64,000 bases of DNA, taken from positions 186,001 through 250,000 of the forward strand of contig JAJIRX010000019.1 in the NCBI GenBank assembly GCA_023853785.1, written 5' to 3'. This document shows, one piece after another, positions 47,460 to 60,830 of the stretch. The translations under genes were made by a program, and so were the position numbers. Every line of letters starts with the position of its first letter. Within the stretch, counting starts at the first letter, position 1. Source of the stretch: Psilocybe azurescens. Taxonomy: Eukaryota > Basidiomycota > Agaricomycetes > Agaricales > Agrocybaceae. The notes below the pieces were generated by a model, which was not told where the DNA came from, ran no database searches, and saw nothing but the letters and a program-made list of their open reading frames with translations.

Positions 47460-49219
47460 GTTCTCTTCTCCGTCATCAGCTCATTCACTACGACATCTAC
47501 AGCTCTCATCTTGATTCATTCGCTTTACAATTCCGATCATTCTCAACATGCGTCTTTTTCTCGTCTGCATTTAACTTTACAAGTTGATTGGCTTAGGTTG
47601 GGCCATTTCTTGTAGTAGTCACTCTGACACAACAGCGTCCATCCATATTAACTATAGGCGTACATATCCATGCAAGTTATCATTTAAGCTGCCCCGAACT
47701 CTTTATTTATCGTTCGGTATACTTCTGTGTCCGGCTCTTATGATTGTCTTGGGTGCATCATGCTCTCTACGCTGTTTTCGTCGCCATGCTGCTTGTCACC
47801 CCAAACGCATTGTTAGTTGTCGAGTGTTAGTTGTAGACCGGTTGAAACTGGCTGGCATGTCCACACGGTGGGGGTCCCTGTAATGTCATCATATTTTTAT
47901 CTGTATTCATTCTGACTTGCCTCTCCATTTGCGACCTTGTCTCGTTTGACTTGGGGTAAAGACACTCGAGCACCCTCATGTAAGCGTCAAATGAGTCTCG
48001 ACCGGGACGCGCCGCGCCGCGCTCTTGATTTAGTAATACATCATTTTCTTCCCTCATTTCTCCACTTCCGTTTAGCCTTCGAGCTCTTCAACGTTCGACT
48101 GTTGACATCTCTCTCCACTAACCCACCCATACTAATGAAATATCACCTTCTGCAAGGTGGCGATGGGCATGCCGCTTGAATTTGGGGCAGGGGCGCCGCA
48201 GAGGGGTGTGTGGTATCTGGTGAGCGCGTTCAACGAACATTGCGTCTATTCTGTGATGTGGATATGACTCTCGCTGGTAGACTGGCCCTCTATGCATATG
48301 TCTCACTCGCACTGTCGTTGCCGCATTGTCTTCTCTATTCCTTAGCATGCTCGATTGTATCTATGCGGCTACTCCAGCCGCTTCCCGCATATATGACCCC
48401 CATTCGACCCCTTTCCTGACCTGTTCCCTTCATTACTAATACCACCACCACCATCATCATAGCCAACAACATTCAAATCCGCTATTTCCCCCTCGCCGCT
48501 GTCCCTTTCCCACACGTCGCGCTCTACACAACCCAACACGCTTTCCCCCGTGTTATTCAATGCCTACAATCACAACCGACGCCACCCGCGACGCTAAAGT
48601 GCATAACATCACAGCCGCAATAGACGAACAATATCGCTGGAATGTCGACAGCGCGCAAGCTCGATGTTACTGACAAGGAATCTCACGAACTCGCAACTGG
48701 ATGGCAGCGGTGCATTCAAGGATTCTGGGAGCAGCGGATCAGAATAGTACAGGTCCGGCGGGTAGGCGTGTAGAGGTTCAAAAGCCGTCGACGTGTAGCT
48801 CCGCATGTGGACATCAAGCCCCTATTTGCTTGCAGGGTAATGGAATAGGGAAGGAAATTTTGCAGCTGTATGTCTTCTTCGTTATTTGCCATTCTCACAC
48901 GTGCTTGTATCGACGTTCATTCTAGCGATACAGGACTAACTTTTAACAATAGGCCTGGACATCCCATTTCATCTGCTACGCCCACACAGGCTTAAGTTGA
49001 TCGGCGACGCTGTGGGTGAGGTAAATGGTGTGAACTGCAAGGTGTAGCAGCAAACATCGATATTGGTGACATATAACTCTGGGTTCTATATCGGGGTCTC
49101 CATTTTGTATCACGCGCAGAGTTATTCCCTGTTCCCATCAATGTTCGCAAAATCGCAAATCATGCCAACGTTAGTGCCTTCTCACTGAGCCGTCGTATGT
49201 ACTGCAGTCTTTGTCGATA
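47460..49219. other. Unit tail C, no convincing gene
   Basis: Conserved with 11600-13500 and 59110-61150. It has only one copy of the ~215-bp segment duplicated in tails A and D. Short peptides such as SKESHEL-like and RPHRLKLIGDAVG are shared between tails, but frames are broken. Confidence 0.4.
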
Positions 49220-49551
49220 AGTGATGTATGTTATCTTGCATATTAATCACCTTGAGATTGATGTATTTCCCAATTTGCCGTCTTCATCACAAAGAGCATT
49301 TTCCGACTAACTTTAAATATATGACAGAGTGCAAAAGGACGAAGGAAATAAGAAATATTTAAACGATAACCAAAAACGGACGGACAAGCACAGCTTGACA
49401 GATTCAGTAACTAGTTGGTATACGGAGAACAGTAAATTGGTAGAATAGACCAGAAGAGGTACGCACGCACTGGGTGAGAGTGAAAAGTGGCGTGTGCAAT
49501 CGTGGCTTTTCATAAGCTCGGCGTTGGGTCCATGGTAGATTCGATGGAGAC

Positions 49552-51620
49552 CAGCTGAGAATGGAAACAACCATGCACAACGGTCAGATTTGGGAGGAAA
49601 TGTGATACAACGGATATCGACGAACTTTCTGAGAGCGGCAATGACGAGGTATGACAGTCAGTTCGGTAAAAACAGCTCATATAATTGATTCACGGACTTC
49701 CTGAGAGTAGAAATGACGACGCATGAGAGTCAGCCTTGTAGAAACAGGTCAAATAATCAATTAACTCACGAGCTGTGAGTCAAAACGACGACGCATGATA
49801 GTCAATTTTGTGGGAAACAGTGAGATAATAGATTGACGGACTGGCTGAGAGTGGAAATGACGACGCATGGCAGTCAGTCCTGTCGAAACAGCTCAGATGA
49901 CTGATGCACGCACTTTCTGAGAGTGGAAATGACAACGCATGATACTAAGTTTGGCAGAAACAATTCAGATAATCGATCAACACACGATCTGTGAGTTGAA
50001 ATGAGGACGCATGGTAGTCAGCTTGGCGGAAACACTTAGATGATGGATTGACGTACAAGCTGCGAATGGAAATGACGACGCATGGCAATCAGTCCGGTTG
50101 AATCAGCTCGGATAATGAATTCACTGACCCGCAGATAATGGGGATGACGATGCGCGACAGCCTTATGACAATTTGTTTGGTAGGAACAACTCAGATAATG
50201 AAATCACGCACTTGCTGAGAGTGGAAATGACGACGCATGACAGTCAGTTCAGCAGGATCAACCCTGTTAATTATTTCACGCACTTTCTGAGAGTGGAAAT
50301 GGCGACGAATGACATTCAGTCGGGCAAGATCTGCTCAGATATTGGATTCACGCACATCCTAAGAGTGGAAATGACGACGCATGACAGTCTGTTGGGCAGG
50401 ATCAGCTCAAATATTCGATTCACGCACCGCCTGAGAGTGGAAATGACGACGCATGACAGTCAGTTGAGCAGGATCAGCTCAGATATTCGATTCACGCACC
50501 CACTGAGGTGGAAATGACAACGCATGACAGTCAGTTGAGCAGGATCAGCTCAGATATTCGATTCACGCACCGCCTGAAAGTGGAAATGCCGACGCATAAC
50601 AGTCAGTTGAGCAGGATCAGCTCAGATATTCGATTCACGCACAGGCTGAGAGTGGAAATGACAACGCATGACAGTCAGTTGGGCAGGAGCTCAGATATTC
50701 GATTCACGCACCCACTGAGGTGGAAATGACAACGCATGACAGTCAGTTGAGCAGGATCAGCTCAGATATTCGATTCACGCACCGCCTGAGAGTGGAAATA
50801 ACGGCGCATAACAGTCAGTTGAGCAGGATCAGCTCAGATATTCGATTCACGCACAGGCTGAGAGCAGAAATGATCGCGCATAACAGTCAGTTGGGCAGGA
50901 TCAGCTCAGATATTCGATTCACGAACCTCCTGAGAGCAGAAATGATAATGCAACAAAGTCAGTTGGGCAGGATCAGCTCAGATATTAATCGATGCACTTT
51001 CTGAGAGTGGAAATAACAATGCATGACAGTCAGTTGGGCAGGATTAGCTCAGATATTCGATTCACGCACAGGCTCAGAGTGGAAATGACAACGCATGACA
51101 GTCAGTTGGGCAGGATCAGCTCAGATATTCGATTCACGTACCGGCTGTCAGTGGAAATGACGGCGCATGACAGTCAGTTGGGCAGGATCAGCTCAGATAT
51201 TCGATTCACGTACTATCTGATAGTGGAAATGCCGACGCATGACAGTCAGTTAGGCAGGATCAGCTCAGATATTCGATTCACGCACAGGCTGAAAGTAGAA
51301 ATGACGGCGCATAACAGTCAGTTGGGCAGGATCAGCTCAGATATTCGATTCACGCACATCCTGAGAGTGGAAATGACAATGCATGACAGTCAGTTGGGCT
51401 GGATAAGCTTGGATATTCGATTCACACACAGGCTTTGAGTGGAAATGACAATACATGATGGTCAATCCGGCACAAATTTTTTTTCACACAATTGGTTCAC
51501 GTACACGCTGAGAGTGAAAAAGATAACACATGATGATCAGTTTAGTAGATTTGGCGCACAAAATTGTTTAATGCACTTTCTGACATTGCAAATAGTCACC
51601 CATTATCGTCAGTATGCCGT
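49552..51620 (+). repeat. 72-bp minisatellite array D
   Basis: About 29 units, near-identical to array A at both edges but 25 units shorter. It has two 71-bp variant units (CACTGAG at 50501 and 50713), no 12-bp internal duplication, and one 3-bp deletion near 50689. Confidence 0.95.
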
Positions 51621-51832
51621 GCCACAATAATACAGTACACCTACTTGTTGCCTAATGTGGAAAATTTGAATGAGGTTCACAAGATCATCTTCATCCTTTG
51701 ATGTTGTTAAATCAGTAATGGCATCCTTCGACTGGTTCGTTCTTCTTTCTGCGTTAGTCATTTGAAAACGCCCATCGCAACCAGAGCTGACAAGTGTTCA
51801 GTAATTCTCTCACAGAGAATACAAAGTTACCT

Positions 51833-53071
51833 TTACCACTCAATCCACCCTTCCTTCACGTCTGCGCTATCATTCCACTCCTTACACTCAGGCCGTGGAC
51901 ACTGGTATCGATCTCCGCGGCGGTATTGGTCAATCAATGCGCTCATGATGATTCTCGCACCTGATTGGACTGTCCTCCATTTATTCAATTGCCTGACTTT
52001 GTTCTTAGTTTCCGTATACAGGACGTAAGCGTCTCGTTCGATGATACTATGCAATATCTTATCCCTCTCATCGGTCTGTCCGAAGTAACAGAGAAGTACA
52101 CGAATGAATAGCTGTAGAAAATGTCAGGACGTATGTCTGAAGTTCAAACCTTGGCAGAAACAACCAACCTCACGCGAGACACATTGTTCAATCCGTAATT
52201 TATACTCCCGAGCTGTAGGATCTTTTACAAAGACCGTTCCCTGTTCAACAGTATTTGGGATTTGAAATACGACTTCCTCTACTCTCTTTTCAGTCCGCAT
52301 TAAAGCAAGCAGCTAAAGATAAAATTCGTCGAAAGAACACATGTCATCTCCCAGGAGGACAACTCACCGCGTAATCTCTTTCCAGCGCGTCGATGTCCTT
52401 GATGCAATTGAGAATGGCGCCCTTGACGTCCGCGCTGCCAAAGATACTCTTCAGATTCATTCCCTTCAGCCGATTTGGGATAGCATTCAGTTTTCTGAAT
52501 GTGCGGTCCAAATTAAGTGCATATCAGTAATTCCTGAATAATGATGCACACCGGACTAATTCTTCGTTTCGATGTTGTACAGCGGCAGACGCGGCAGGCA
52601 TTAGTGAAATGCTGGCCTCCAAACAGCGAAGACGTTGGATCATATCGTCAACAGTTTGTCTGTTCTCGCTCTTCATCTGCCAGAATAGTCGATATACATG
52701 CAGGATATTCTCATAGACAGCCAGACTCACATTAAGTCCATTGAGCACCACCAACAAGGTATCGATGGCCGCCTTTAACGGAGTGCCAGCTACAGGAATG
52801 GCTCCTGCTATGGGAGAGCTGAGGTTACAAAACTGTCGCGCATAATCGCTGAATTTCTGCTCGGCGGTGTTGAGCTGGAGGGTATGGTTAACGATTGACT
52901 GGAATGACTGGACGGATTGTTTACCTGCACAGGCTTCTTTGTTGGCGGGGAGGCCCAGATCTCTGTAATATGGCAGACATTCTTGCGGCGATGGAAGATT
53001 TTTGTATGTGACTCGGAGTAGTCGACCTTGACGGGTTCATTGCGAATGAGAAAACGGCGGATGTTGAACAC
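51833..53071 (-). pseudogene. ULD-family gene, copy D (duplicate of copy A)
   Basis: Colinear with 4137-5375 at a constant offset. It keeps the same intron borders, the same ULD pieces (VFVKDPTARE, SGARIIMSALI, CPRPEC) and the same missing continuity. Because the defects are shared, they existed before the duplication. Confidence 0.6.
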
Positions 53072-53089
53072 TCAAGGTGAGGGGGAGGT

Positions 53090-53975
53090 GGCGGAGATTA
53101 TAAGGGCAGAGCAGATGAAGAAACAGAGCGATAGTGAAGCAGCTTCGAATAGGCGATGAACACAGCCAATCTTTGCGTTATCCCACGGTTAGACCTCTTG
53201 CTAGAATCTTAAATGGCACCCAAATATATCGCGACCAACGTGACGTTAAAGGCAGTGTCAACCTATGTCAACACAGCTATGGACGAATATTCTCACCCTT
53301 TCTTGTATCTCTGCGCTTACTCTACCTAACGTTGCTTGCAGCAGTTGAATATCATTTACCTCAGTAATCCGCGTTAGTGACCTGGACTGTATACAGAACA
53401 ATTAGAACCCTAAGATATTTTAGCAACCATTTGACTGACCCACAATCCTCTCGTGAAATATTCTATGAGCCGGATAGGTCGTGAATTAAATAGCATAAGT
53501 AGTGCATGCGCGTGTCCAGATGCCATACAATTATATCACAATGTTTTATTCTGGAAAACCTAGAGAATTTAAACAATATAAAGATATTGATATTCGCAGC
53601 ACATGAACGTCAGATTGTGATGAAGGTGATATTAGTTCAGTACATCTGCCGCTGAGAGATATGTCGATCCGAATATGAAATGTTCACAGCAGGGCTTGTT
53701 GATGGATTGGCAATAAGACACCGAAGAAGAATATGCCACCACAAATTGTGCACGAGAAATGGCTGCGCATGGTGGCATTATATTAAAATAGTTCTATAAT
53801 TTAAATATAATTGTAGAAAGCATAATACAACAAGATATCGTCAACGGTTATAACAGATACTAGAGCATCATTAACCAATTAGTAACTATAAGAAATCAGT
53901 AAGTAAAGAAATGGCAAAAAGACAAGCTGTTGAATTTGAATCTACACCTCCAGTCATTATCGTTCTATATATTGG
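53090..53975. other. Conserved unit spacer D
   Basis: Near-identical to 5390-6279; no gene seen. Confidence 0.55.
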
Positions 53976-53977
53976 TA

Positions 53978-54714
53978 CAGTCGACTCCCTCGTAACCCAT
54001 AGCCCAGATAGCCCATACTCCCTAATACCCCATACATTTTTTGGTCCACCGAGTTGGTTCGCAGGGAAATGCAAACCATAACCCATACAACCGCAATAAC
54101 CCATAACCCATACCCCTCCTGGAGCAAAACCCGTAGGTATGGGTGCTAGATTATTGTTGACCCTGAGCTACATAGTGAACTAAATTAATTGAGTGGGCAC
54201 AGATCACAGTGATGTGACCATGTGCTGCTAGTGGCTGCTCAGGATATTGAAAATGAAGCGTTTATTACATTTTACTGTGAACCAACAAAATTTTACCACA
54301 GCTCCAAAACCTCTTGATATTCTTAAAAAGGTCTCAACAAATTTTCAAACAAAATCAAGAATCAGAAAGATGCATTAACTTCAAAACTATCATGCAGAGA
54401 AAGTATTTCATCTGCCAATGAAAGTTGGTTGGACCATGAAGCAAACACTGTCAAGGAGGAATATATTCTGCATGGCCTCAAAAAGCCTCAGGCTATGAAA
54501 GGGAGCTTGAAAGGCTTAAAAAAATGAAAAGGCAATTATGAAAAAGCTAAGGGAATGGGCAGGAGACTTAATGAAGGTTCTAACTACGGTACATAGTCTA
54601 TATTTTTTGAAAAATTTGAATGATATTTTCGTCCACTCCTCAAAGCCCATACTCCCTGATAACCCATACTCTGGGCAGTCCACCGAGAGGTATGGGCTAT
54701 GAGGGAGTCGACTG
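53978..54714. mobile_element. pogo/Tc1-like TIR element, copy 2
   Basis: Same 737-bp length, ends and TA duplication (53976-53977, 54715-54716) as 6282-7018, at the orthologous position in the duplicate. It was copied with the segment rather than inserted again. Confidence 0.85.
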
Positions 54715-54716
54715 TA

Positions 54717-55680
54717 GAACATCGAAATATGCCCAAAGGAAGTCCCATCGCGAGTCCGCGTCACGTTCCGAGCATATTTCACGTGACTCATCATTTTCCT
54801 TGACCAGTTCGTCTCAACGTCTCTCAACTGTAACGTCGACGAAAGTGACACCAATCGCAACGAGACCAAGGCATGCATTGAGCGCGCATTGGCACTCGAT
54901 GTACCTGCCTTCTGAGAGCTGGTACAAATGGAGAAACAACAACTGGTGGCAGAGGAGCAGGAACTGGAACGGTGCAGTTCCATAGCTCAACTGGGTCGTG
55001 TTACAATGGTGTGTTGTTTTTTTATACCCTTTTGTTGTTTTTTTTGTTTGCTCCATTTTGTTCCTACTCAGCTGTGCTCCCTGTTTTCATTCCGAGGGCG
55101 TTCATCCGGTTGTTTCTCCGCTTCGTCTTTTCGTTTATTTCATTCTTATCTGTATCTAGTTTGCTCTTGGAATCCCCGATGCAAGTTACCGCTGGTGTTG
55201 CCTTACTTCTTCTCGATCTCTTTGTCTACCCCTTCCTTTCCATCATCCACCTTTCACATTTCGCGTTGTCATAGCCTATCTTTCTCAGCTATACTACAAG
55301 CAGCCAACACCGACTAATTTCTTTGCTAACCACATATACCTCTTTCCACATCTGTTCCTACTCATAGGTTCCTTATCGTCATTGGGCTCACATCGATTCA
55401 AACGCAAAGTAGACCCCGCCTATGCCCGCCGCACCCGCCCGCACAACATCCCCACTCACATGCACCTCGCGCGCTCTGCCGATGTCGTATACACCTTCAA
55501 ATGCGACCGCCTCGCGAATCCGCTCGTCGACCCGGATGACCGGCATCGCGCAATAGGGTGGAATTTTCAAAAGAGGCACAAGGATCTGAAAGGGGAGAGG
55601 GAGCGGATTCGAGGAGTTGTGAGGCGGGAGAGGGGGATCAGGAACCGGAGAAGAGGGCGAGCAGACGAGAGGAGATAGGA
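54717..55680 (+). pseudogene. Unidentified coiled-coil/basic gene, copy D1
   Basis: Counterpart of 7021-7960, with the coiled-coil part (EKQQLVAEEQELERC), a pyrimidine-rich intron-like tract (~55009-55370) and the basic part (THMHLARSADVVYT, DRHRAIGW, HKDLKGERERIRGVVRRERG). In this copy the frame runs on into the helicase N-terminal region without a stop, so the two regions may have been one gene. Confidence 0.4.
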
Positions 55681-57150
55681 AGAAGTAAGGTGGTATCAAC
55701 GACGTTCCCACCATCTCCTCCCGTCAGGCCTCTGGGAGTCGGCGGTCCAGTGGGAGATGGCAGCGGGAGGGGTAAGGGCAGGGCGAGCGCGAGCCGCAAT
55801 CCCGGTTTGACCACTATACGCCCCCTGCGCGTGACCGCTGGCCCCCGCTCCGTTCCTCCCGTCTCGGATCCCATCAAGGCCGACAAAAGTGCAAGCGCAG
55901 ATGGACGTTTCTCGAGGGACGAGGCGCCGCACGTCGGCAAGCGCCCGCGGCAGGAGCAGATGCGAAGGACTGTAAGTGAGTGGCATGGGGAAGAGGAGCC
56001 GTCGCGCGCAAGCGAGGAATTGCGCAGGAGAAGTGGAAGTGGATTTGAGGGGAAAGGGCGCACGATCTCGATTGGCTCTTCTATTGCACCGGGGAGGGTG
56101 TTCACAGCCGCAGACGCGGATGCAGGCGTGAACGCATACGACCTCGCAGCGGAGGACGCCGCACGCGCCGCGGCCACTACTGCCAAGCAATCCAGGTTCG
56201 CATCTAGACAGCCGTACGGAGCAAATACGGAGGGATACGAGGACGATGAAGTGGACATGGACGTCGAGATGGACAAGGAGAGAGAGGAGGAGGCGTTCGA
56301 GTTTGATGAGGATAATGAGGGGGAGTTCTTCTACCCGCCCGGGGAGGTGTCGAATGTCAAAGGCGCCAAGGCTAGTGCGGCAGATGCGACAAAGACAGGG
56401 ATCGCGACGCGCTTCTCGTCGCCGCCTTTGATACCGGGCTTAGCAATGGAAAGCCCCACCTCCACCTAGCGGATGGCGCGAGTTTCTGCTAGCAGCCGAA
56501 ACAGGCTCCGGTAAATCCATCGCGTACCTCCTCCCCATGCTGCAGTCGCTCAAGCAGTCTGAGCCATCCTTCACCCCTTACTCGCCTCCCAAGGGTGCTG
56601 CACGAAAGAAAAAGGAATACAGCCCTGGGGGAGTCGTGCTGGCGCTGACGCATGAGCTTGCGAGGCAGCTGGCCGGTTTCGCAAAGGACCTGTATCATTT
56701 CCCGGATGCGAGGCTCAAGGTTGTGTGTGCGTCGCGTGTGAATGTTGCTAGCACCGTTGGGAGCGGCGCTGGCGGTACCACGATGTCGATGGAAAAATGG
56801 AGACAGAGCAGAAGGAGGGGGGGAGAGCGCGCGCAATATGAAGATGATGGGAGGAGTTGTACTTGACGGAGAGGGCGTGGAAGGAGAGGGAGGTGCTGGA
56901 GAGGGAGGGGACGTGGGACAACAGCACGGGGGCATGGAGCACAGTGCGGATGTAATGGTGGGCACACCAATGAAGTTGCTCGAGATGGTCCGTGGGCGTG
57001 GATGGGATAAGATCACGGAGCAGCAGCAGCAGCTTGCGTTAGAGGACGCCGCGGCAAAGCAGCACCAGGAGGCATATGAAGATTGCGAGCCGAAACAGTT
57101 GCGCAGGGGCCGTGACAAGATGCCGCACTTCGGGACGTGGCGGTGCAAGT
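55558..57150 (+). pseudogene. MRH4-like DEAD-box helicase fragment, copy D1 (best preserved)
   Basis: An uninterrupted frame of 303 codons (55558-56469) covers the basic N-terminal region, the acidic patch (DEVDMDVEMDKEREEEAF) and ATRFSSPPLIPGL. The PTPIQ block is missing and the frame changes. Motif I follows (FLLAAETGSGKSIAYLLP near 56500), then ALTHELARQLAGFAKDLYHF (Pro of PTHELA changed to Leu) and KVVCASRVNV. A third frame holds DVMVGTPMKLLEMVRGRGWD, then RGRDKMPHFGTWR. The sequence breaks off here, just before the DEAD motif, where the next repeat copy starts. GKS and THELA are as in MRH4-type helicases. Non-functional as it stands. Confidence 0.78.
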
Positions 57151-58400
57151 CGATGTCTGTTTCACGTGACTCGTTATTTTCCTCTCTGGTCCAGTTCGCC
57201 TCAATGCCTCTCGACTGCAACGTCGACGCAGGGCCGACAACCTCCCTCTAATAATTGTATCCCTTGTCTACCCTATTCTGATTGTTTATATCCTTTCTTC
57301 TTGTGAATGCTTGCATTATACGAACACGGAATCATTGTCATTTTCGACTACGTTGGCAATATGCTCTGGCGACCGTATGAAACGAAAGGAAGGATAAACA
57401 GCGTGTAGACTGTGACGAGCTACATATACGCCAAGATAGAGGAAACCATGGATGAGCCAACTAAACGGGGCTACTACCGGAAATATTACTGATTATCGAC
57501 ACGACACGACACCAACACCAACACTTGGGCACAAATCACAACGAGACAAAGACGAATTGAATGTTGTCTCTTATCTCGCAATGCATGCATTCAGTGCGCA
57601 ATAGCACTTGATATGCCTGCCTTCCGAGAGCTGTGAAAACTAGAGGAACACAACCGGTGGCAGCGGAGTAGGAGCAGGAACAAGAACAGCGCAGGTCCAT
57701 AGCTCAGCTGGGTCGTGTCATGGTGGTGTGTGATTTTTACCTTTTTTGTTGTTGTTTCTGGTTATTCTGTTTCGCTCCTATTCAACTGGGTGTGTTCTTT
57801 TCTTTTCGTCCCGATGGCGTTCATTGGGTTATTTCTCCGCTTCGTCTCTACCATAAATCCATTCTTATTTCTATCCGATTCGCTCACGGAATTCACGATG
57901 CGAGCTCCCGCTGTTGCTACCTGACCTCTTCTCGACCTCTTCGTCCGCCCGTTCTTCTTTTTTTTCTATCATTCACCTTTCACCTTTCACGTTGTCTTAA
58001 CCTATCTTTCTCTGCGCTACACTACGAGCAGCCAACCAATTTCCCCACTAAAAATATGTGTCTCTTCACACACATATTCCTACTCACAGGTTCCTCATCG
58101 TCATCATTGATGCAAACCTACTCAACCGCAACGTAGACCTCGCCTACGCACGTCGCGCACCGCACCCGCCTGCGCAACACCCCGACCCGCCTGCACCCCG
58201 TGCGCTCCGGCGATGTCTTTTACACCCCCAAACGCAACCGCCTCGCGGATCCGCACGTTAGCCCTGATGATCGAAATCGCTCGATGGGGTGGGACTTACA
58301 GAAGATGCATAAAACCTGAAATGGAAACGGGAGCAGGGTCGAGGAGTTGTGGAGAGGGAGGATCAGGAGAGGTCAGTGAGGATGAGCAGACGAGAGGATG
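57150..58400 (+). pseudogene. Unidentified coiled-coil/basic gene, copy D2
   Basis: Begins at TTTCACGTGACTCG right after the truncated helicase. The coiled-coil part (~57540-57700) has stops, an intron-like pyrimidine-rich tract follows to ~58089, then the basic part with shifted frames. It resembles the copy at 45.3 kb more than the one at 9.4 kb. Confidence 0.35.
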
Positions 58401-58479
58401 AGTATGGGAAGACGTTATCGACAACGTCCGCGCCTCCTACACCTATTTTTTCTTTTGTTTTTTTTTTTACTGACACTGT

Positions 58480-59110
58480 AATCTCACGGACTGTACAGAA
58501 ATGTGATGCACACGGTCATCGCGACGTGCTTCTCGGCGCCGCCTGTTATACCGGGCATTGTGAGCACGCTGGAGAAGGAGGTGTTTGGGAGGGGGCGAGG
58601 GTGACGCTTGTGTAGGGGTTGAATCTTGGGTGGGTTGTTGGTCGGATTGCGAAGCATGCGAATGGGCAGGTGCACACTATGGAGAAGGGAGTGGGCGAGC
58701 TGATAGCTGTCGGGCCTCGGCGAGGAAGCGGGACAGAAGACGTGGAGGTTGGAGACATACCGCTGTACAGCCCCAGTCCGAAATGGAGAACCAGACGGCA
58801 GCGGAGATGCAACAATTGAAAGAAACAGGGTCCTGAAAATCCATCGCATATCGTCCCCATGCTTTAGTTACTTAAGCAGTCCGAATCGGCCTTCATCCCT
58901 ATTCGCTCCCAACTACCCTGGAGCAGGACCTGCCGGTGGCTGATAAAAGGAGTATGGATACCGCACGAATATGGAGCGCGGTCCAGATGTGTTGGGGGCA
59001 CGCCAACACATCTCGTGCGATGGTCAGCGAACCCGAACACGACTGCCGCTAGTGTTGCACAGCAAGAGTAGAGCCGTGTGTATGCGACCGACAACAATGA
59101 GACACGCGAG
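58480..59110 (+). pseudogene. MRH4-like helicase fragment, copy D2 (short)
   Basis: Contains the VIATCFSAPPVIPGI region followed by STLEKEVFGRGRG, and a remnant of the degenerate motif I region (KETGS). Compared with 47300-47480 the segment with the DEAE motif has been deleted; the tail sequence follows immediately at ~59115. Confidence 0.45.
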
Positions 59111-59878
59111 GTTAAGCTCCTTCACTACGATATCTACAGCTCTCATCTTGATTCATTGGCTCTACAATTCTGATCATTCTCAACATGCGGCTTTTTCTCG
59201 TCTGCATTTAACTTTACAAGTTGATCGGCTTGGGTTGGGCCATTTCTTGTAGTAGTTACTCTGACACAACAGCGTCTATCCATATTAACTATAGGCGTAC
59301 ATATCCATGCAAGTTATCATATAAGCTGCCCCGAACTCTTTATTTATCGTTCGGTGCACTTTTATGTCCGGCTCTTATGATTGTCTTGGGTGCATCATGC
59401 TCTCTACGCTGTTTTGGTCGCGATGCTGCTTGTCACCCCAAACTCATTGTTACTTGTTTCAGTGTTAGTTGTAGACCAGTTGATGCTCGCTGGCATATCC
59501 ACACGGTGAGGATCCCTGCAATGTCATCATATTGTTATCTGTATTCATTCTAACTTGCCTATCCGTTTGCGACCTAGTCTCGTTTGACTTGGGGTAAAGA
59601 CACTCGAGCACCCTCAGCCTGTAAGCGTGTTGCCAAATGAGTCTCGACCGGGACACGCCGCGCCGCGCTGTCGATTTAGTAATACATCATTTTCTTCCCT
59701 CATTTCTCCGCTTCCGAATAGCCTTCGAGCTCTTCAACGTTCGACTGTTGACATCTCTCTCCAATAACCCATCCATACTAATGCAATATCACCTTCTGCG
59801 AGGTGGCGATGGACATGCCGCTTGACTTTAGGGCAGGGGCGTCGCAGAGGGGGTGTGGTAAGTGGTGAGCGCGTTCCA

Positions 59879-60298
59879 GCTAAATGCAAAACAGTAGACG
59901 TGTTTGAAAAAACGGACGTCGCCTTTGGTTGCATAAATACCCGTATTTAGGCAGAGCTGATGCGTAATGAGGTCAGTATTAGGAAGCAGAGTGGCGACAT
60001 AGTGGAGCAGCATTATCTCGCACCATTTACGGTAAGTGCGCCGTACTACGGTATACACTGTAACTACAACGATGGCCAACTTTCGCTATATATCAGAAGA
60101 GAAAAAAACTGGTTCTCACCATGTACCTTCGGGGTATGCACGTGGACTGTACTGATGAAGAGGCCTGAGGTCAAGCGCAGTGGGGGAACACAATAAGGTT
60201 GAGGCACGTTGCGTCATGGTTTCTGTGGGGCATACAATATCTGGTTGTTTATGGCAAACAAAGGCGCACGTCCGTTTTTTTTACAAACTGCATGTAGC
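59879..60298. mobile_element. 420-bp inverted-repeat element (MITE-like)
   Basis: The ends are inverted copies: GCTAAATGCA at the left against GCTACATGCA read from the right, then A-rich sequence, then ACGGACGT(G)CGCCTTTG in both. The homologous tails at 12295 and 48230 lack the insert (GAGCGCGTTCAACGAACATT is continuous at 48 kb). No transposase; the target duplication is unclear, possibly 3 bp. Superfamily not assigned. Confidence 0.75.
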
Positions 60299-60389
60299 TA
60301 TCAACGAACATTGCGTCTATTCTGCGATGTGGATATGACTCTTGCTGGTAGACTGGCCCTCTACGTCTCACTCCGCACTGTCATTGCCG

Positions 60390-60830
60390 CATTGTCTTCT
60401 CTACTCTTTAGCATGCTCATTTGTATCTATGCGGCTGCTCCAGCCGCTTCCCGCATATATGACCCCCATTCGACCCTTTTCCTGTCCTGTCCCTTTCATT
60501 ACTAACACCACCACCACCACCATCATAGCCAAAAACATTCAAATCGGCTATTTCCCCTCGCCGCTGTCCCTTTCCCACACGTCGCTCTACACAATCCAGC
60601 CGTCTTGCCTTCTCTACTCCTTAGCATGCTCCATTGCGCTTATGCGGCTACTCGAGCCACTTCCCGCATATATGACGCAAATTCGTCCCTCTTGCTGTCC
60701 TGCCCTCTGTATCACCATCACCGTTATCTTCATACTGCTATTTCTCCCTCGCTGCTGTCCTTTTCCCACACGTTGCTCCACACAACCCAACCTGCTTTGC
60801 CCCATGTTATTCAATGCCTGTAACTACCAT
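60390..60830. repeat. ~215-bp tandem duplication in unit tail D
   Basis: Same duplicated segment as 12383-12820, with CTCCATTGCGCTTATGCGG in the second copy. Shared by tails A and D, single in tail C. Confidence 0.75.

Larger units (their letters stand above)
49521..54716. repeat. Recent segmental duplication of 1-7020
   Basis: Position 49521 equals position 1. From 1 to 652 the offset is constant at 49520; from 3743 to 7018 it is constant at 47696 with no net indel and roughly 1% substitutions by eye. The whole length difference lies inside the minisatellite array. Confidence 0.93.
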
